DNA of 15,868 nt from Synechococcales cyanobacterium PMM_0002 (GCA_949127925.1 CASBQX010000246.1:1-15868), one strand, 5' to 3'. Positions 1 through 6,704 are shown, counted from the first letter of the stretch. The notes: generated by a model from the sequence alone, not told the origin. Made by a program: numbers and translations.

Positions 1-254
1 AGGCTGTTAGGCGGTGTAGACACAGCGGCGGTCAAAAAGTTGCAGCCTTCTAAGTAGGAACTGGCAATCCCGTGGCTGTACCACGAGGTCACAAAGGTGG
101 TGCCGGTCAGCCAGCCACCCAGCGCCATATAGGCACAGGGAAACAGTAGAATCCCTGACCAGCCCACAAAGACGAATCTGTCACGCTTGAGCCAATCGTC
201 GAGAGCGTCAAACCACCCTCGGTCGGCTTGCGCACGCCCCATTGCTATGGTCAT
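1..254 (-). CDS. psbD: Photosystem II D2 protein, N-terminal part (cut by window edge)
   Basis: The first 84 codons of D2, the reaction-centre subunit that with D1 binds P680, pheophytin and the quinones in the thylakoid membrane. The start is the ATG at 254-252. The reading begins MTIAMGRAQADRGWFDALDD and continues with the family blocks WLKRDRFVFVGWSGILLFPC, ALGGWLTGTTFVTSWY and ASSYLEGCNFLT, which cover the stromal N-terminus, the first transmembrane helix and the start of the lumenal loop. The gene runs off the left edge, so the helices binding chlorophyll, QA and iron are not visible. psbC normally follows psbD in cyanobacteria and would lie outside the window. GGAG (complement of 265-268) is 10 nt before the ATG. 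A 24-codon ORF ends in an ATGA overlap with this start. Identity is secure. Which psbD paralog it is cannot be told. Confidence 0.97.
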   Translation of the reverse strand, partial: MTIAMGRAQADRGWFDALDDWLKRDRFVFVGWSGILLFPCAYMALGGWLTGTTFVTSWYSHGIASSYLEGCNFLTAAVSTPPNS

Positions 255-325
255 CGTGCAAAATCTCCAATTAAATTAAGTGTTAATGGCAAAAGTGCTA
301 ATGGCAAGATCAAATCTCTACTCAT
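251..325 (-). promoter_or_regulatory. 24-codon hydrophobic leader ORF overlapping the psbD start (ATGA)
   Basis: ATG at 325-323 opens a 24-codon frame whose TGA (253-251) overlaps the psbD ATG (254-252) as ATGA. The peptide begins MSRDLIL, contains the tandem pentapeptides LPLAL and LPLTL, and ends IGDFAR. It is largely hydrophobic. The psbD ribosome binding site (GGAG, 265-268 complement) lies inside this frame, so its translation could affect psbD initiation. No strong Shine-Dalgarno precedes its own ATG. Its own start overlaps the stop of another short frame, again as ATGA. Coding is unproven and this may be a chance open frame. Confidence 0.3.
278..307. repeat. 15-bp tandem duplication in the psbD leader
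   Basis: AAGTGTTAATGGCAA (278-292) is followed directly by AAGTGCTAATGGCAA (293-307), with one T/C difference. In the psbD sense direction the unit is TTGCCATTAGCACTT. The length is a multiple of three and lies in frame with the 24-codon leader ORF, giving the pair LPLAL-LPLTL. Confidence 0.9.
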
Positions 326-402
326 TGGCTTAGCGCACTCTGCAATGAAATAAGGCAGAAGATGGAGCTAAATATGAGTAGAAGTTTACGTTTCTTTACC
401 AT
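322..402 (-). promoter_or_regulatory. 26-codon signal-peptide-like leader ORF upstream of the psbD leader ORF
   Basis: ATG at 402-400 opens a frame that starts MVKKRK, runs into a hydrophobic stretch (LLLIFSSIFCLISL) and stops at 324-322. Its TGA overlaps the next ORF's ATG (325-323) as ATGA. The basic start plus hydrophobic core resembles a signal peptide or single membrane segment. The frame is open further upstream to 510, but a perfect TATAAT at 415-410 would place the transcript start near 403, making 402 a nearly leaderless ATG. This is suggestive only, with no homology evidence. Confidence 0.2.
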
Positions 403-409
403 AGCACTC

Positions 410-415
410 ATTATA
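410..415 (-). promoter_or_regulatory. Candidate psbD -10 element (TATAAT)
   Basis: The complement of 410-415 is a perfect TATAAT, oriented toward psbD and about 155 nt before its ATG. No convincing -35 hexamer lies 16-18 nt upstream (GTGAAA at 17 nt), so this is a -10 match only. A start near 403 would give psbD a leader of about 150 nt. Confidence 0.3.
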
Positions 416-555
416 TCGGTAGTTTTCTGGATTTTCACGTGCTTGCCCTTGGTTTTTCGGAAATCTACCCCTGAGCGCAGCAATTCAGTTCGGCAGACTA
501 CGCGGCACATCTGAGATACTAGAGAAGCTATTTCAGATTGGGTGGTGGCTTTCTC

Positions 556-837
556 ATGTTCATTATTGATGTTGCGTTGAAGAATACGCCCTCGATGCTA
601 TCGGTGCAGCGGAAGACCGTAGAGGATGCAGAAGCACTCTATAAAGATATTCTGGGTGCCATTCAATCGGGGAGTCCGGCTATGCTGGAATTAACCTGTG
701 AGAAGCAAACAGACAAAAAAATCGGCATCTTGGTCAACGAGATTGGTGCGGTGCAGATATCTGAGAAGTCAGGGGCAAGTGGTTCTACCCGACCACCCGG
801 TTTCTTTGCCCTGACGCCGGATCCTTCTTTGCCCTAG
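556..837 (+). CDS. UPF0367 family small conserved cyanobacterial protein
   Basis: A 93-residue soluble protein beginning MFIIDVALKNTP. It carries the blocks I recall from the cyanobacterial UPF0367 family: VQRK and EDAEALY near residues 18-30, a hydrophilic LELTCEKQ segment, VNEIGAVQISEKSGA, and the closing RPPGFFAL. The function is unknown. The frame is open from a TTG at 538, but the ATG at 556 gives the family's usual start and length. The last residues (TPDPSLP) run slightly past the usual end. There is no signal peptide or membrane segment. It is divergent from psbD, with about 300 bp between the two starts, and lies 77 bp before the ABC ATPase ATG on the same strand, so the two may share a transcript. 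The family call rests on recall of these motifs. Confidence 0.85.
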   Translation: MFIIDVALKNTPSMLSVQRKTVEDAEALYKDILGAIQSGSPAMLELTCEKQTDKKIGILVNEIGAVQISEKSGASGSTRPPGFFALTPDPSLP

Positions 838-900
838 TGCCTGATTCAGGCATGGGCTTTGAATGCATCACTTGTAATGAGTAAATTGGAGTGAATTGTC

Positions 901-918
901 ATGAGTGCGTTGCGATGA
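901..918 (+). promoter_or_regulatory. 5-codon mini-ORF (MSALR) coupled by ATGA to the ABC ATPase start
   Basis: GGAG at 888-891 sits 9 nt before an ATG at 901. The frame reads MSALR and stops with TGA at 916-918, overlapping the ATPase ATG at 915-917. The ATPase ATG has no good Shine-Dalgarno of its own within 15 nt, so ribosomes loaded at GGAG could terminate and restart. The alternative is initiation of the ATPase at the in-frame GTG at 891. Confidence 0.35.
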
Positions 919-1589
919 GTGAGTGGGCGATCGCCATTCGAGATCTCTGCTTTAGCTGGGCCACCAGCACACCCGTGCTCCAAGATTGCTCATTGCAGGT
1001 GCCCAAAGGTGAGTTCTGGATGCTCTTGGGCACCAACGGCAGTGGTAAATCGACCCTATTAAAGCTGCTGAGCGGGTTGTTGATTCCTCAATCGGGCGAG
1101 ATTGAAGTAGTTCAACCCGTCGGCTTTGTCTTTCAAAATCCAGATCATCAACTGGTGATGCCCACCGTCGGAGCCGACGTTGCCTTTGGGCTAGCAGCAG
1201 AAAATTTATCGACGCTGGCTGTGCATCAACGGGTTGAGGAAGCTCTAGCGGCAGTCAACCTCTTGCACCTGCAACGGCGACCGATCTATGCCCTTAGCGG
1301 CGGGCAAAAGCAGCGAATTGCCATTGCGGGGGCGATCGCCCGCCACTGCGACGTGCTGTTGTTAGACGAACCCACAGCCCTGCTTGATCCTGAAAGCCAG
1401 CTTGACTTGGTAGCCCAAGTCCGTCGCCTCGTTAAAAGTCGCGGCATGACTGCCCTTTGGGTCACTCATCGGCTGGATGAACTTGATTACTGCGACGGCG
1501 CGTTTCTCCTAGAACAAGGACGGGTAGCCGATCAAGGCGATCCACAGCGGCTGAAACAACGCATGATGCAGACTCAGGAAGTCGCTTGA
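915..1589 (+). CDS. ECF/CbiO-type ABC transporter ATP-binding protein
   Basis: A 224-residue nucleotide-binding subunit that would drive an ABC importer at the cytoplasmic face of the plasma membrane. Visible motifs: Walker A GTNGSGKST (39-47), Q-loop FQNPDHQ (Q74), signature LSGGQ (127-131), Walker B VLLLDEP with catalytic Glu 152, and H-loop His 185. FQNPDHQ resembles the CbiO/EcfA ATPases of energy-coupling-factor transporters for vitamins or metals. No T-component, S-component or second ATPase is nearby, so the substrate is unknown. The ATG at 915 gives a natural N-terminus (MSEWAIAIRDLCFSW). The in-frame GTG at 891 would add eight residues. Family is certain. The ECF assignment is likely, and another small ABC ATPase is possible. 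Confidence 0.92.
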   Translation: MSEWAIAIRDLCFSWATSTPVLQDCSLQVPKGEFWMLLGTNGSGKSTLLKLLSGLLIPQSGEIEVVQPVGFVFQNPDHQLVMPTVGADVAFGLAAENLSTLAVHQRVEEALAAVNLLHLQRRPIYALSGGQKQRIAIAGAIARHCDVLLLDEPTALLDPESQLDLVAQVRRLVKSRGMTALWVTHRLDELDYCDGAFLLEQGRVADQGDPQRLKQRMMQTQEVA

Positions 1590-1619
1590 AGCGGCAAATT
1601 GTCACGCTTTCCTGGCTTA

Positions 1620-1640
1620 TAGAACATAGAACTTAGAACC
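1620..1640. repeat. Heptanucleotide tandem repeat (3 units)
   Basis: TAGAACA, TAGAACT and TAGAACC follow one another at 1620-1640, between the ABC ATPase and the NYN protein. Short heptamer tandem repeats (STRR) are known from intergenic DNA of cyanobacteria. With three units this is a small example. Confidence 0.7.
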
Positions 1641-1753
1641 GAAGCAGGTTCACGCAGCCGAGCAAATGGGCATGATAAATACAGCAGGAGTCTGTTAATT
1701 ACCCCATAGTGTAGTGAAGTCCTCTTGAAGTCCCCTTACTGTCGTTTAAATCC

Positions 1754-2314
1754 ATGCCCCGCGCCGCATCGCAAGCAATTTTGCTGGTAGATGGCTACAA
1801 CATGGTTGGAGCCTGGAGCGGCTTGCAGCAAAAACGCGATCGCCATGGATTAGAAGAGGCGCGGCGCGAGTTGGTAGAGATGCTGATTGAATACAGTGCC
1901 TTTAATGGCTACGAAACTCAGGTGGTGTTTGACGCTCAGTATCAAGATCGACCGGGCAGTAAAGAGGTGAGAACCCCTTATCTCTCCGTGTATTACACAG
2001 AATTTCAGCAAACAGCAGATACCTACATTGAGCTGACTTGCTCTAGGTTTCGCAACGATTTACGCAAGTTTGAGAAGCATTTAATCGTGGCGACCTCTGA
2101 CAATGTGCATCGGCAGACCGTGATTGGCTATGGCGCTGTTTGTATCTCGGCGCTGCAACTGCTGCATGAAATTGAAACAGTCGGGCGGCAGGTGCGCCAC
2201 AAGCAACGCTCAAAGGGGCGATCGCACGGTCGGTTTTTGATGAATTCATTAGACCCTTCGGCTCAAGAGCGGCTCAGCAAGCTGCGGTTTGGCAATACAG
2301 ACGGGCACCCCTGA
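1754..2314 (+). CDS. NYN-domain protein, YacP/Rae1-like ribonuclease family
   Basis: A 186-residue cytosolic protein of the YacP branch of the NYN/PIN-like nuclease fold. The first strand carries LLVDGYNMV (residues 10-18), with the acidic residue Asp 13. Other candidate metal-binding acids are Asp 60 (VVFDAQYQD), Asp 89 (QTADTYIE) and Asp 116 (VATSDN), spaced as in the family. The Bacillus member Rae1 is a ribosome-associated mRNA endonuclease. A similar role here is inference by family. The C-terminal third is basic (RHKQRSKGRSHGR), fitting RNA binding. ATG 1754 immediately precedes the fold and leaves no extra N-terminus. It stands between the ABC ATPase and tRNA-Asn on the same strand, with 164 bp of leader containing the heptamer repeat. 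Confidence 0.88.
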   Translation: MPRAASQAILLVDGYNMVGAWSGLQQKRDRHGLEEARRELVEMLIEYSAFNGYETQVVFDAQYQDRPGSKEVRTPYLSVYYTEFQQTADTYIELTCSRFRNDLRKFEKHLIVATSDNVHRQTVIGYGAVCISALQLLHEIETVGRQVRHKQRSKGRSHGRFLMNSLDPSAQERLSKLRFGNTDGHP

Positions 2315-2351
2315 GCGGCTGTAGACCCTAATTTTGTAAAAAACTTGAATT

Positions 2352-2395
2352 TCTCTGGAAAACTTTTGCCAAATCTCTGGAAAACTCTTGCCAAA
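2352..2395. repeat. 22-bp tandem duplication upstream of tRNA-Asn
   Basis: Two adjacent 22-bp copies, 2352-2373 and 2374-2395, start TCTCTGGAAAACT and end TTGCCAAA. They differ only by T/C at the fourteenth base. Each copy ends with TTGCCA, a -35-like hexamer, and the second stands at a plausible distance from the tRNA -10. Confidence 0.95.
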
Positions 2396-2418
2396 GCCCC
2401 ATCTTGATCTGTTACTAT
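2388..2418 (+). promoter_or_regulatory. Candidate tRNA-Asn promoter
   Basis: TTGCCA (2388-2393) and TACTAT (2413-2418) resemble -35 and -10 boxes with a long 19-nt spacer. Transcription would start about 5 nt before the mature tRNA 5' end. The match is modest. Confidence 0.3.
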
Positions 2419-2429
2419 TGGATTCGCTA

Positions 2430-2501
<72 letters not shown>

Positions 2502-2537
2502 TTGATTAATTTACCGCTCATACCTGCCGAACCTAAC

Positions 2538-3713
2538 GTGCCGCAATCGACATCAGTGGATTGGAAACGGCTTTGGAGCCTCGATCCAAGCATGACGTTT
2601 CTGAACCACGGGTCGTTTGGAGCCTGCCCTGTCGCCGTGTTGGAGCAGCAGCAAGCGCTACGGCAACAGCTAGAGGCGGAACCCGTTCGGTTTTTTGCGC
2701 GAGAACTGGAGCCGTTATTGGACGCTGCCCGCACGGAGCTAGCTCAGTTTGTGGGCGCTGATCCAGAAAATCTGGCCTTTGTGCCCAATGCCACCACTGG
2801 AGTCAATACGGTATTACGCTCCCTGGCGTTGCAGCCAGGGGATGAACTACTCACCACCGACCATGAATACAACGCCTGTCGCAATGCCCTCAATGCGATC
2901 GCGGCTCAAACAGGAGCGCAGGTGGTGGTGGCGCAGGTGCCGTTTCCTCTAGAGTCGGCAGAGCAGGTGGTTGAGGCCGTGCTGAGCCGGGTCTCGGCCA
3001 AAACAAAGCTACTCTTGATCGATCATGTCAGTAGCCAAACGGCAGTGGTGATGCCAATTGAGGCGATCGCAAAAACCCTATTTACCCATGGCATTGACAC
3101 CCTAGTAGATGGTGCTCATGCGCCAGGAATGGTGCCGTTGGATCTGGAATCCACGGGCGTTACTTACTACACCGGCAACTGTCACAAATGGCTGTGTGCA
3201 CCCAAAGGGGCGGCTTTTTTGTATGTGAAGCGGGAACGGCGATCGCAAGTCCGGCCACTGGTGATTAGCCACGGAGCCAATTCGCCCCGCACTGATCGCT
3301 CTTTTTTTCGACTAGAGTTTGACTGGACAGGCACCTCCGACCCAACGCCCTTTCTCTGCGTCCCAGAAGCGATTCGGGTGATGGGGGCACTGCTGCCCGG
3401 TGGCTGGCCCGAATTGATGCAGCAAAACCGAGCTAAAGCCCTAGCTGCCCGTCAGATCCTCTGTAGCGCCCTAAAGGTTGAACCGCCCTGCCCAGAGAGC
3501 ATGATTGGCTCCATGGCGGCGGTGCCGCTGCCCAGTGGCTGCGTTGAGACGCTGTATGATGCCCTATTCCACCGTTACCACATTGAAGTGCCCGTTATCC
3601 CCTGGCACCCAGCCCCAAATCGTCTGCTGCGAGTTTCAGCGCAGCTTTACAATGCCCTGGCAGAGTACGATCAGTTGGCTAGCGCCCTAGTCACGCTGCT
3701 GGCAGACGAGTAG
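2538..3713 (+). CDS. PLP-dependent class V aminotransferase, isopenicillin N epimerase-like
   Basis: A fold-type I PLP enzyme of the class V aminotransferase/cysteine desulfurase superfamily, closest in pattern to proteins annotated as isopenicillin N epimerase. From the GTG at 2538 it has 391 residues. The N-terminal TFLNHGSFGACP block is followed by FVPNATTGVNT (cofactor phosphate region), LTTDHEYNACRNAL, the PLP-pyridine Asp 191 in LVDGAHAPGM, and the Schiff-base Lys 217 in TGNCHKWLCAPKG. The true substrate is unknown, and the epimerase name is not evidence of beta-lactam chemistry. The frame is open from a TTG at 2502, directly after tRNA-Asn. GTG 2538 leaves about 14 residues before the conserved LDP, as usual. 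No clear Shine-Dalgarno exists for either start. The glycosyltransferase follows after 11 nt, so the two are probably cotranscribed. Confidence 0.92.
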   Translation: MPQSTSVDWKRLWSLDPSMTFLNHGSFGACPVAVLEQQQALRQQLEAEPVRFFARELEPLLDAARTELAQFVGADPENLAFVPNATTGVNTVLRSLALQPGDELLTTDHEYNACRNALNAIAAQTGAQVVVAQVPFPLESAEQVVEAVLSRVSAKTKLLLIDHVSSQTAVVMPIEAIAKTLFTHGIDTLVDGAHAPGMVPLDLESTGVTYYTGNCHKWLCAPKGAAFLYVKRERRSQVRPLVISHGANSPRTDRSFFRLEFDWTGTSDPTPFLCVPEAIRVMGALLPGGWPELMQQNRAKALAARQILCSALKVEPPCPESMIGSMAAVPLPSGCVETLYDALFHRYHIEVPVIPWHPAPNRLLRVSAQLYNALAEYDQLASALVTLLADE

Positions 3714-3724
3714 GAGTGGGTTGA

Positions 3725-5422
3725 ATGGCCTCAAAACAAGTGGCGCTGGGAGCGACGACGGGGCGACGCTGGCTTGATCTGGGGCTAATGGCCGGGTGGA
3801 TCATCCTGGGGACGGGGCTGCGCTTCACCAATTTGACCGCAAAGCCGCTGTGGACAGATGAGTTTTCGACGATCGTGTTTAGCTTGGGCAATAGCTTTCG
3901 TACGGTGCCGCTAGATCGGGTAATTTCGATGGCGGAGCTGTTGCAACCGCTCCAGCCCAATCCTCAAGCGGGCGTGGGGACTGTGATGCACCACTTGCTA
4001 ACCGAGAGCAACCATCCACCGCTCTATTTTGTGCTGACGCATCTGTGGCTCCAGCTATTTCCACCTGTACAGGGCTTGGTGTCCATTTGGGCAGTGCGAT
4101 CGCTCTCGGCGGGCTTCGGGGTGCTTTCAATTCCGGCGACCTTTGGGCTGGCCTGGTGGGCATTTCGTTCGCGGGTGACAGCACATTTGGCAGCTGCCCT
4201 GATGGCCACATCACCCTTTGGCGTTTATCTGGCGCAAGAAGCCCGACATTACACGCTGCCAATTTTGTGGGCGATCGCCTCCCTGGGCTGCCTGGTCATT
4301 GCCCTGCGGTTACTGCACCAAAACCGGGCGCTGCCCCGTTGGCTCTGCGGCAGTTGGATTTTGGTGAACGGGCTAGGGATTGCCACCCACTATTTTTTCA
4401 CATTGGTCCTGGCCGCAGCAGGTTTGGTGCTGCTAGTTCTGGGCAGTCGTGATTGGCAAAAGCTGCGAGCAATCGGATGGCAACGGCTGGGGCTGGTGGT
4501 GATTGGCAGCGTGGTCAGTGGGTTAGTCTGGCTGCCGTTCTTGAGTGGTGCCTCCGACAATGAACTGACCCGCTGGATTGTGCGCAGCGATCGCCAGGGA
4601 TGGCAATGGCTCGACCCGATCGCCCAAACCCTAGCGGGCTGGATCACAATGCTGTACATGCTGCCGATTCAAGCAGGCGATCGCCCAGTCGTGATGGTCT
4701 CTATCGTCGCGCTGCTGCTGTTGAGCCTAGGCACGGCAGTGTTACTGGGTCGCGGCTGGAGCGCTCAGTGGAAAATTGAGCAGAATCGGCTGCCACTGGC
4801 CAGTTTGGGCGGGTTTGTTGTGGGGGCGATCGCACTATTTCTAGGCATTACTTACGGGCTAGAGCGAGATGTTACTAGCGCTTTTCGCTACAACTTTGTC
4901 TATTTCCCGGCTGTGGTGGTGCTAATGGGCGGGGCGCTCGCCCACTATTGGCAGCAGCGGGGCAAATGGATCGTCGTGCTGATCATTGGGCTGAGCTGTG
5001 TCGGTGCTGTGACCGTGGTCACCAACTTGGGTTACCAGAAAACCCATCGCCCTGACCTAGTCGTGCAAGCCATCCAAGCCGAGTCTCACGGCAATGTGCT
5101 GGTGGCGATCGCCCATCGCACCCACGGACAAACAGGCAGACTGATGGGCCTTGCCCACGACTGGCAACGTCACCCCAGCCCCACTGCCACCATCCAGTTT
5201 TTACTGGCACACCAAACTCCCAACCCCCAAACCGCGCTGACCAGTTTGCAGCGCGCCCTAGAGACTCAACCTCGCCCCTTTGACCTGTGGCTAATCAACG
5301 TCGAAACAGTCGCTCCTAAAGCGCTGCGACAATTGCTCAGCCAACAAGCCTGCACCACCCGAGCCGACAGCCGCTCCGTAGATGGCTACCGCTACCAGCC
5401 CTATGCCTGTGCCCCCTATTAG
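3725..5422 (+). CDS. GT39-like polytopic membrane glycosyltransferase (GT-C fold)
   Basis: A 565-residue integral membrane protein resembling family 39/ArnT-PMT glycosyltransferases, which use polyprenyl-phosphate sugars on the outer face of the membrane. After the first helix comes LWTDEFST with the acidic pair Asp 45-Glu 46, as in the catalytic first loop of GT-C enzymes. NHPPLYF at 96-102 and QEARHYT at 171-177 are also typical. About ten further hydrophobic segments follow, to around residue 430, then a soluble C-terminal domain of some 130 residues. GGAG (3713-3716) overlaps the stop of the aminotransferase and lies 8 nt before the ATG, which indicates one operon. The acceptor is unknown (lipid, protein or polysaccharide). 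It converges with the thioredoxin gene, and a 12-bp tandem duplication covers both stops. Confidence 0.88.
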   Translation: MASKQVALGATTGRRWLDLGLMAGWIILGTGLRFTNLTAKPLWTDEFSTIVFSLGNSFRTVPLDRVISMAELLQPLQPNPQAGVGTVMHHLLTESNHPPLYFVLTHLWLQLFPPVQGLVSIWAVRSLSAGFGVLSIPATFGLAWWAFRSRVTAHLAAALMATSPFGVYLAQEARHYTLPILWAIASLGCLVIALRLLHQNRALPRWLCGSWILVNGLGIATHYFFTLVLAAAGLVLLVLGSRDWQKLRAIGWQRLGLVVIGSVVSGLVWLPFLSGASDNELTRWIVRSDRQGWQWLDPIAQTLAGWITMLYMLPIQAGDRPVVMVSIVALLLLSLGTAVLLGRGWSAQWKIEQNRLPLASLGGFVVGAIALFLGITYGLERDVTSAFRYNFVYFPAVVVLMGGALAHYWQQRGKWIVVLIIGLSCVGAVTVVTNLGYQKTHRPDLVVQAIQAESHGNVLVAIAHRTHGQTGRLMGLAHDWQRHPSPTATIQFLLAHQTPNPQTALTSLQRALETQPRPFDLWLINVETVAPKALRQLLSQQACTTRADSRSVDGYRYQPYACAPY

Positions 5423-5442
5423 TAGATTTATTAGTAGATTTA
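5419..5442. repeat. Perfect 12-bp tandem duplication across two convergent stop codons
   Basis: TTAGTAGATTTA occurs twice in tandem (5419-5430 and 5431-5442) without mismatch. The first copy contains the TAG stop of the glycosyltransferase (5420-5422). The second contains the complement of the thioredoxin TAA (5440-5442). Confidence 0.95.
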
Positions 5443-5757
5443 CAGAAGTGCTTGCAGCCGTTGGATTAACTGGTTGGCGGGTACTACCCCTTCAATCCGT
5501 TCAACGGGCTGCCCTTGCTTGAAGAGTACCAGCGTCGGTAGCGACTGAATTTGGTGCTCGGTGGCCAAAGTGGGATAATTATCGGTGTTGATCTTGACTA
5601 CCCGCACCTGATGCTTCATTTGGGCACTAACATCGGCTAAAATCTTTGCCATCATTTGGCAAGGGCCACACCAAGGGGCATAGAAATCCACCAAGATCGG
5701 CAGGTCTGACGTGGCGAGCAGGTCTTCGAAACTTTTAAATTCTTGCTTGACTGCCAT
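5440..5757 (-). CDS. Thioredoxin, probably y-type
   Basis: A 105-residue single-domain thioredoxin, a disulfide reductase of the cytosol. The active site WCGPC has Cys 30 and Cys 33 in VDFYAPWCGPCQMM. Asp 24 precedes it, and the cis-proline is Pro 74 in QSLPTLVLFKQG. Features such as DFYAPWCGPCQ, NYPTLA and PVERIEG resemble the plant/cyanobacterial y-type (TrxY/TrxQ) rather than the m-type, which usually reads DFWAPWCGPCRM. That subtype call is from recalled patterns. y-type thioredoxins are associated with peroxiredoxin reduction and antioxidant defence. The ATG at 5757 gives the normal length. The gene is convergent with the GT39-like gene (17 bp between stops) and divergent from fabG. Family is certain and subtype probable. 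Confidence 0.95.
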   Translation of the reverse strand: MAVKQEFKSFEDLLATSDLPILVDFYAPWCGPCQMMAKILADVSAQMKHQVRVVKINTDNYPTLATEHQIQSLPTLVLFKQGQPVERIEGVVPANQLIQRLQALL

Positions 5758-5948
5758 GGTTAGCTAACCCAATTCAATCGGCTGACGTTTCGATCCTAAT
5801 GCGGATTTTGGAGAGCGTGGGGAGATGGCTCAAATGCCTTAATATGATTTCTGGACTTGAGTCAGGGTGTCAGTCGGCGTATTCAGTCAGCGCGGCGGCT
5901 AGCAACCGGGCTAAAGTTCCAAACCTGGCGTTTGCGAGACAGAAAACT

Positions 5949-6704
5949 ATGGCGGCAGCAGCACAGCGGTTAGACGGGAAAGTGGCGATCGTAACTGGCG
6001 CCTCGCGGGGGATTGGGCGGGCGATCGCGCTCTCCTTAGCCGCCGATGGTGCCCATGTGGTAGTGAACTACGCCAACTCTAGCGCTGCTGCCGCTGCGGT
6101 AGTGGCCGAGATTGTGGGTTTGGGCACTCAGGCGATCGCCCTCCAAGCCGACGTCTCTAAGGCCGACCAAGTCGAAGCCTTGTTTAGCGCCACAGTGGAG
6201 AAATGGGGCAGAGTAGACGTGCTGGTCAACAATGCCGGCATCACCCGCGACACGCTCTTGCTGCGGATGAAGCCAGACGACTGGCAGGCCGTAATTGACC
6301 TCAACCTCACCGGGGTCTTTCTCTGCACCCGCGCCGCCAGCAAAATTATGCTGAAGCAAAAATCTGGCCGAATTGTCAACATTAGCTCCGTGGTGGGCGA
6401 GATGGGCAACCCCGGCCAAGCCAACTACAGTGCGGCAAAAGCAGGCGTGCTGGGTTTCACCAAAAGCGTCGCCAAGGAACTGGCCAGTCGCGGTATTACC
6501 GTCAACGCCGTCGCTCCAGGCTTTATCGCTACCGACATGACCCACGATGTCAAAGCCGACGATATTCTCAAATTCATTCCTCTGGGGCGCTATGGGCAGC
6601 CAGAAGAAGTCGCAGGTTTGGTGGCCTTTTTAGCCGCCGATCCAGCGGCTGCATACATGACCGGACAGGTGATTAATGTGGATGGCGGCATGGTGATGGC
6701 CTAG
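5949..6704 (+). CDS. fabG: 3-oxoacyl-[ACP] reductase FabG
   Basis: A 251-residue short-chain dehydrogenase that reduces 3-oxoacyl-ACP with NADPH in fatty acid synthesis. The Rossmann motif TGASRGIG is at 16-23, NNAG at 94-97, and the catalytic residues Ser 147 (NISSVVGEMG), Tyr 160 and Lys 164 (NYSAAKAG) keep the family's 13- and 4-residue spacing. It ends TGQVINVDGGMVMA, as FabG does. The frame is open upstream to an ATG at 5799, but those 50 residues are not family-like. A TATGAT box at 5843-5848 fits transcription starting inside that extension, so ATG 5949 is preferred. It is divergent from thioredoxin. A stable hairpin starts at its stop codon. Other SDRs such as PhaB are related, but the ends and length favour FabG. 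Confidence 0.95.
   Translation: MAAAAQRLDGKVAIVTGASRGIGRAIALSLAADGAHVVVNYANSSAAAAAVVAEIVGLGTQAIALQADVSKADQVEALFSATVEKWGRVDVLVNNAGITRDTLLLRMKPDDWQAVIDLNLTGVFLCTRAASKIMLKQKSGRIVNISSVVGEMGNPGQANYSAAKAGVLGFTKSVAKELASRGITVNAVAPGFIATDMTHDVKADDILKFIPLGRYGQPEEVAGLVAFLAADPAAAYMTGQVINVDGGMVMA

Noticed and set aside
2538..3713. Beta-lactam biosynthesis suggested by the isopenicillin N epimerase name
   Set aside because: The name is a common default for class V aminotransferases. No beta-lactam genes are nearby.
4045..4452. 135-codon plus-strand ORF inside the GT39-like gene, and similar long overlapping frames
   Set aside because: These are shadows of GC-rich coding sequence. The main frame carries all recognisable motifs.
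5799..5948. 50-residue N-terminal extension of FabG from an ATG at 5799
   Set aside because: The extension is unlike any FabG N-terminus. A -10-like box lies within it, and ATG 5949 gives the normal length.
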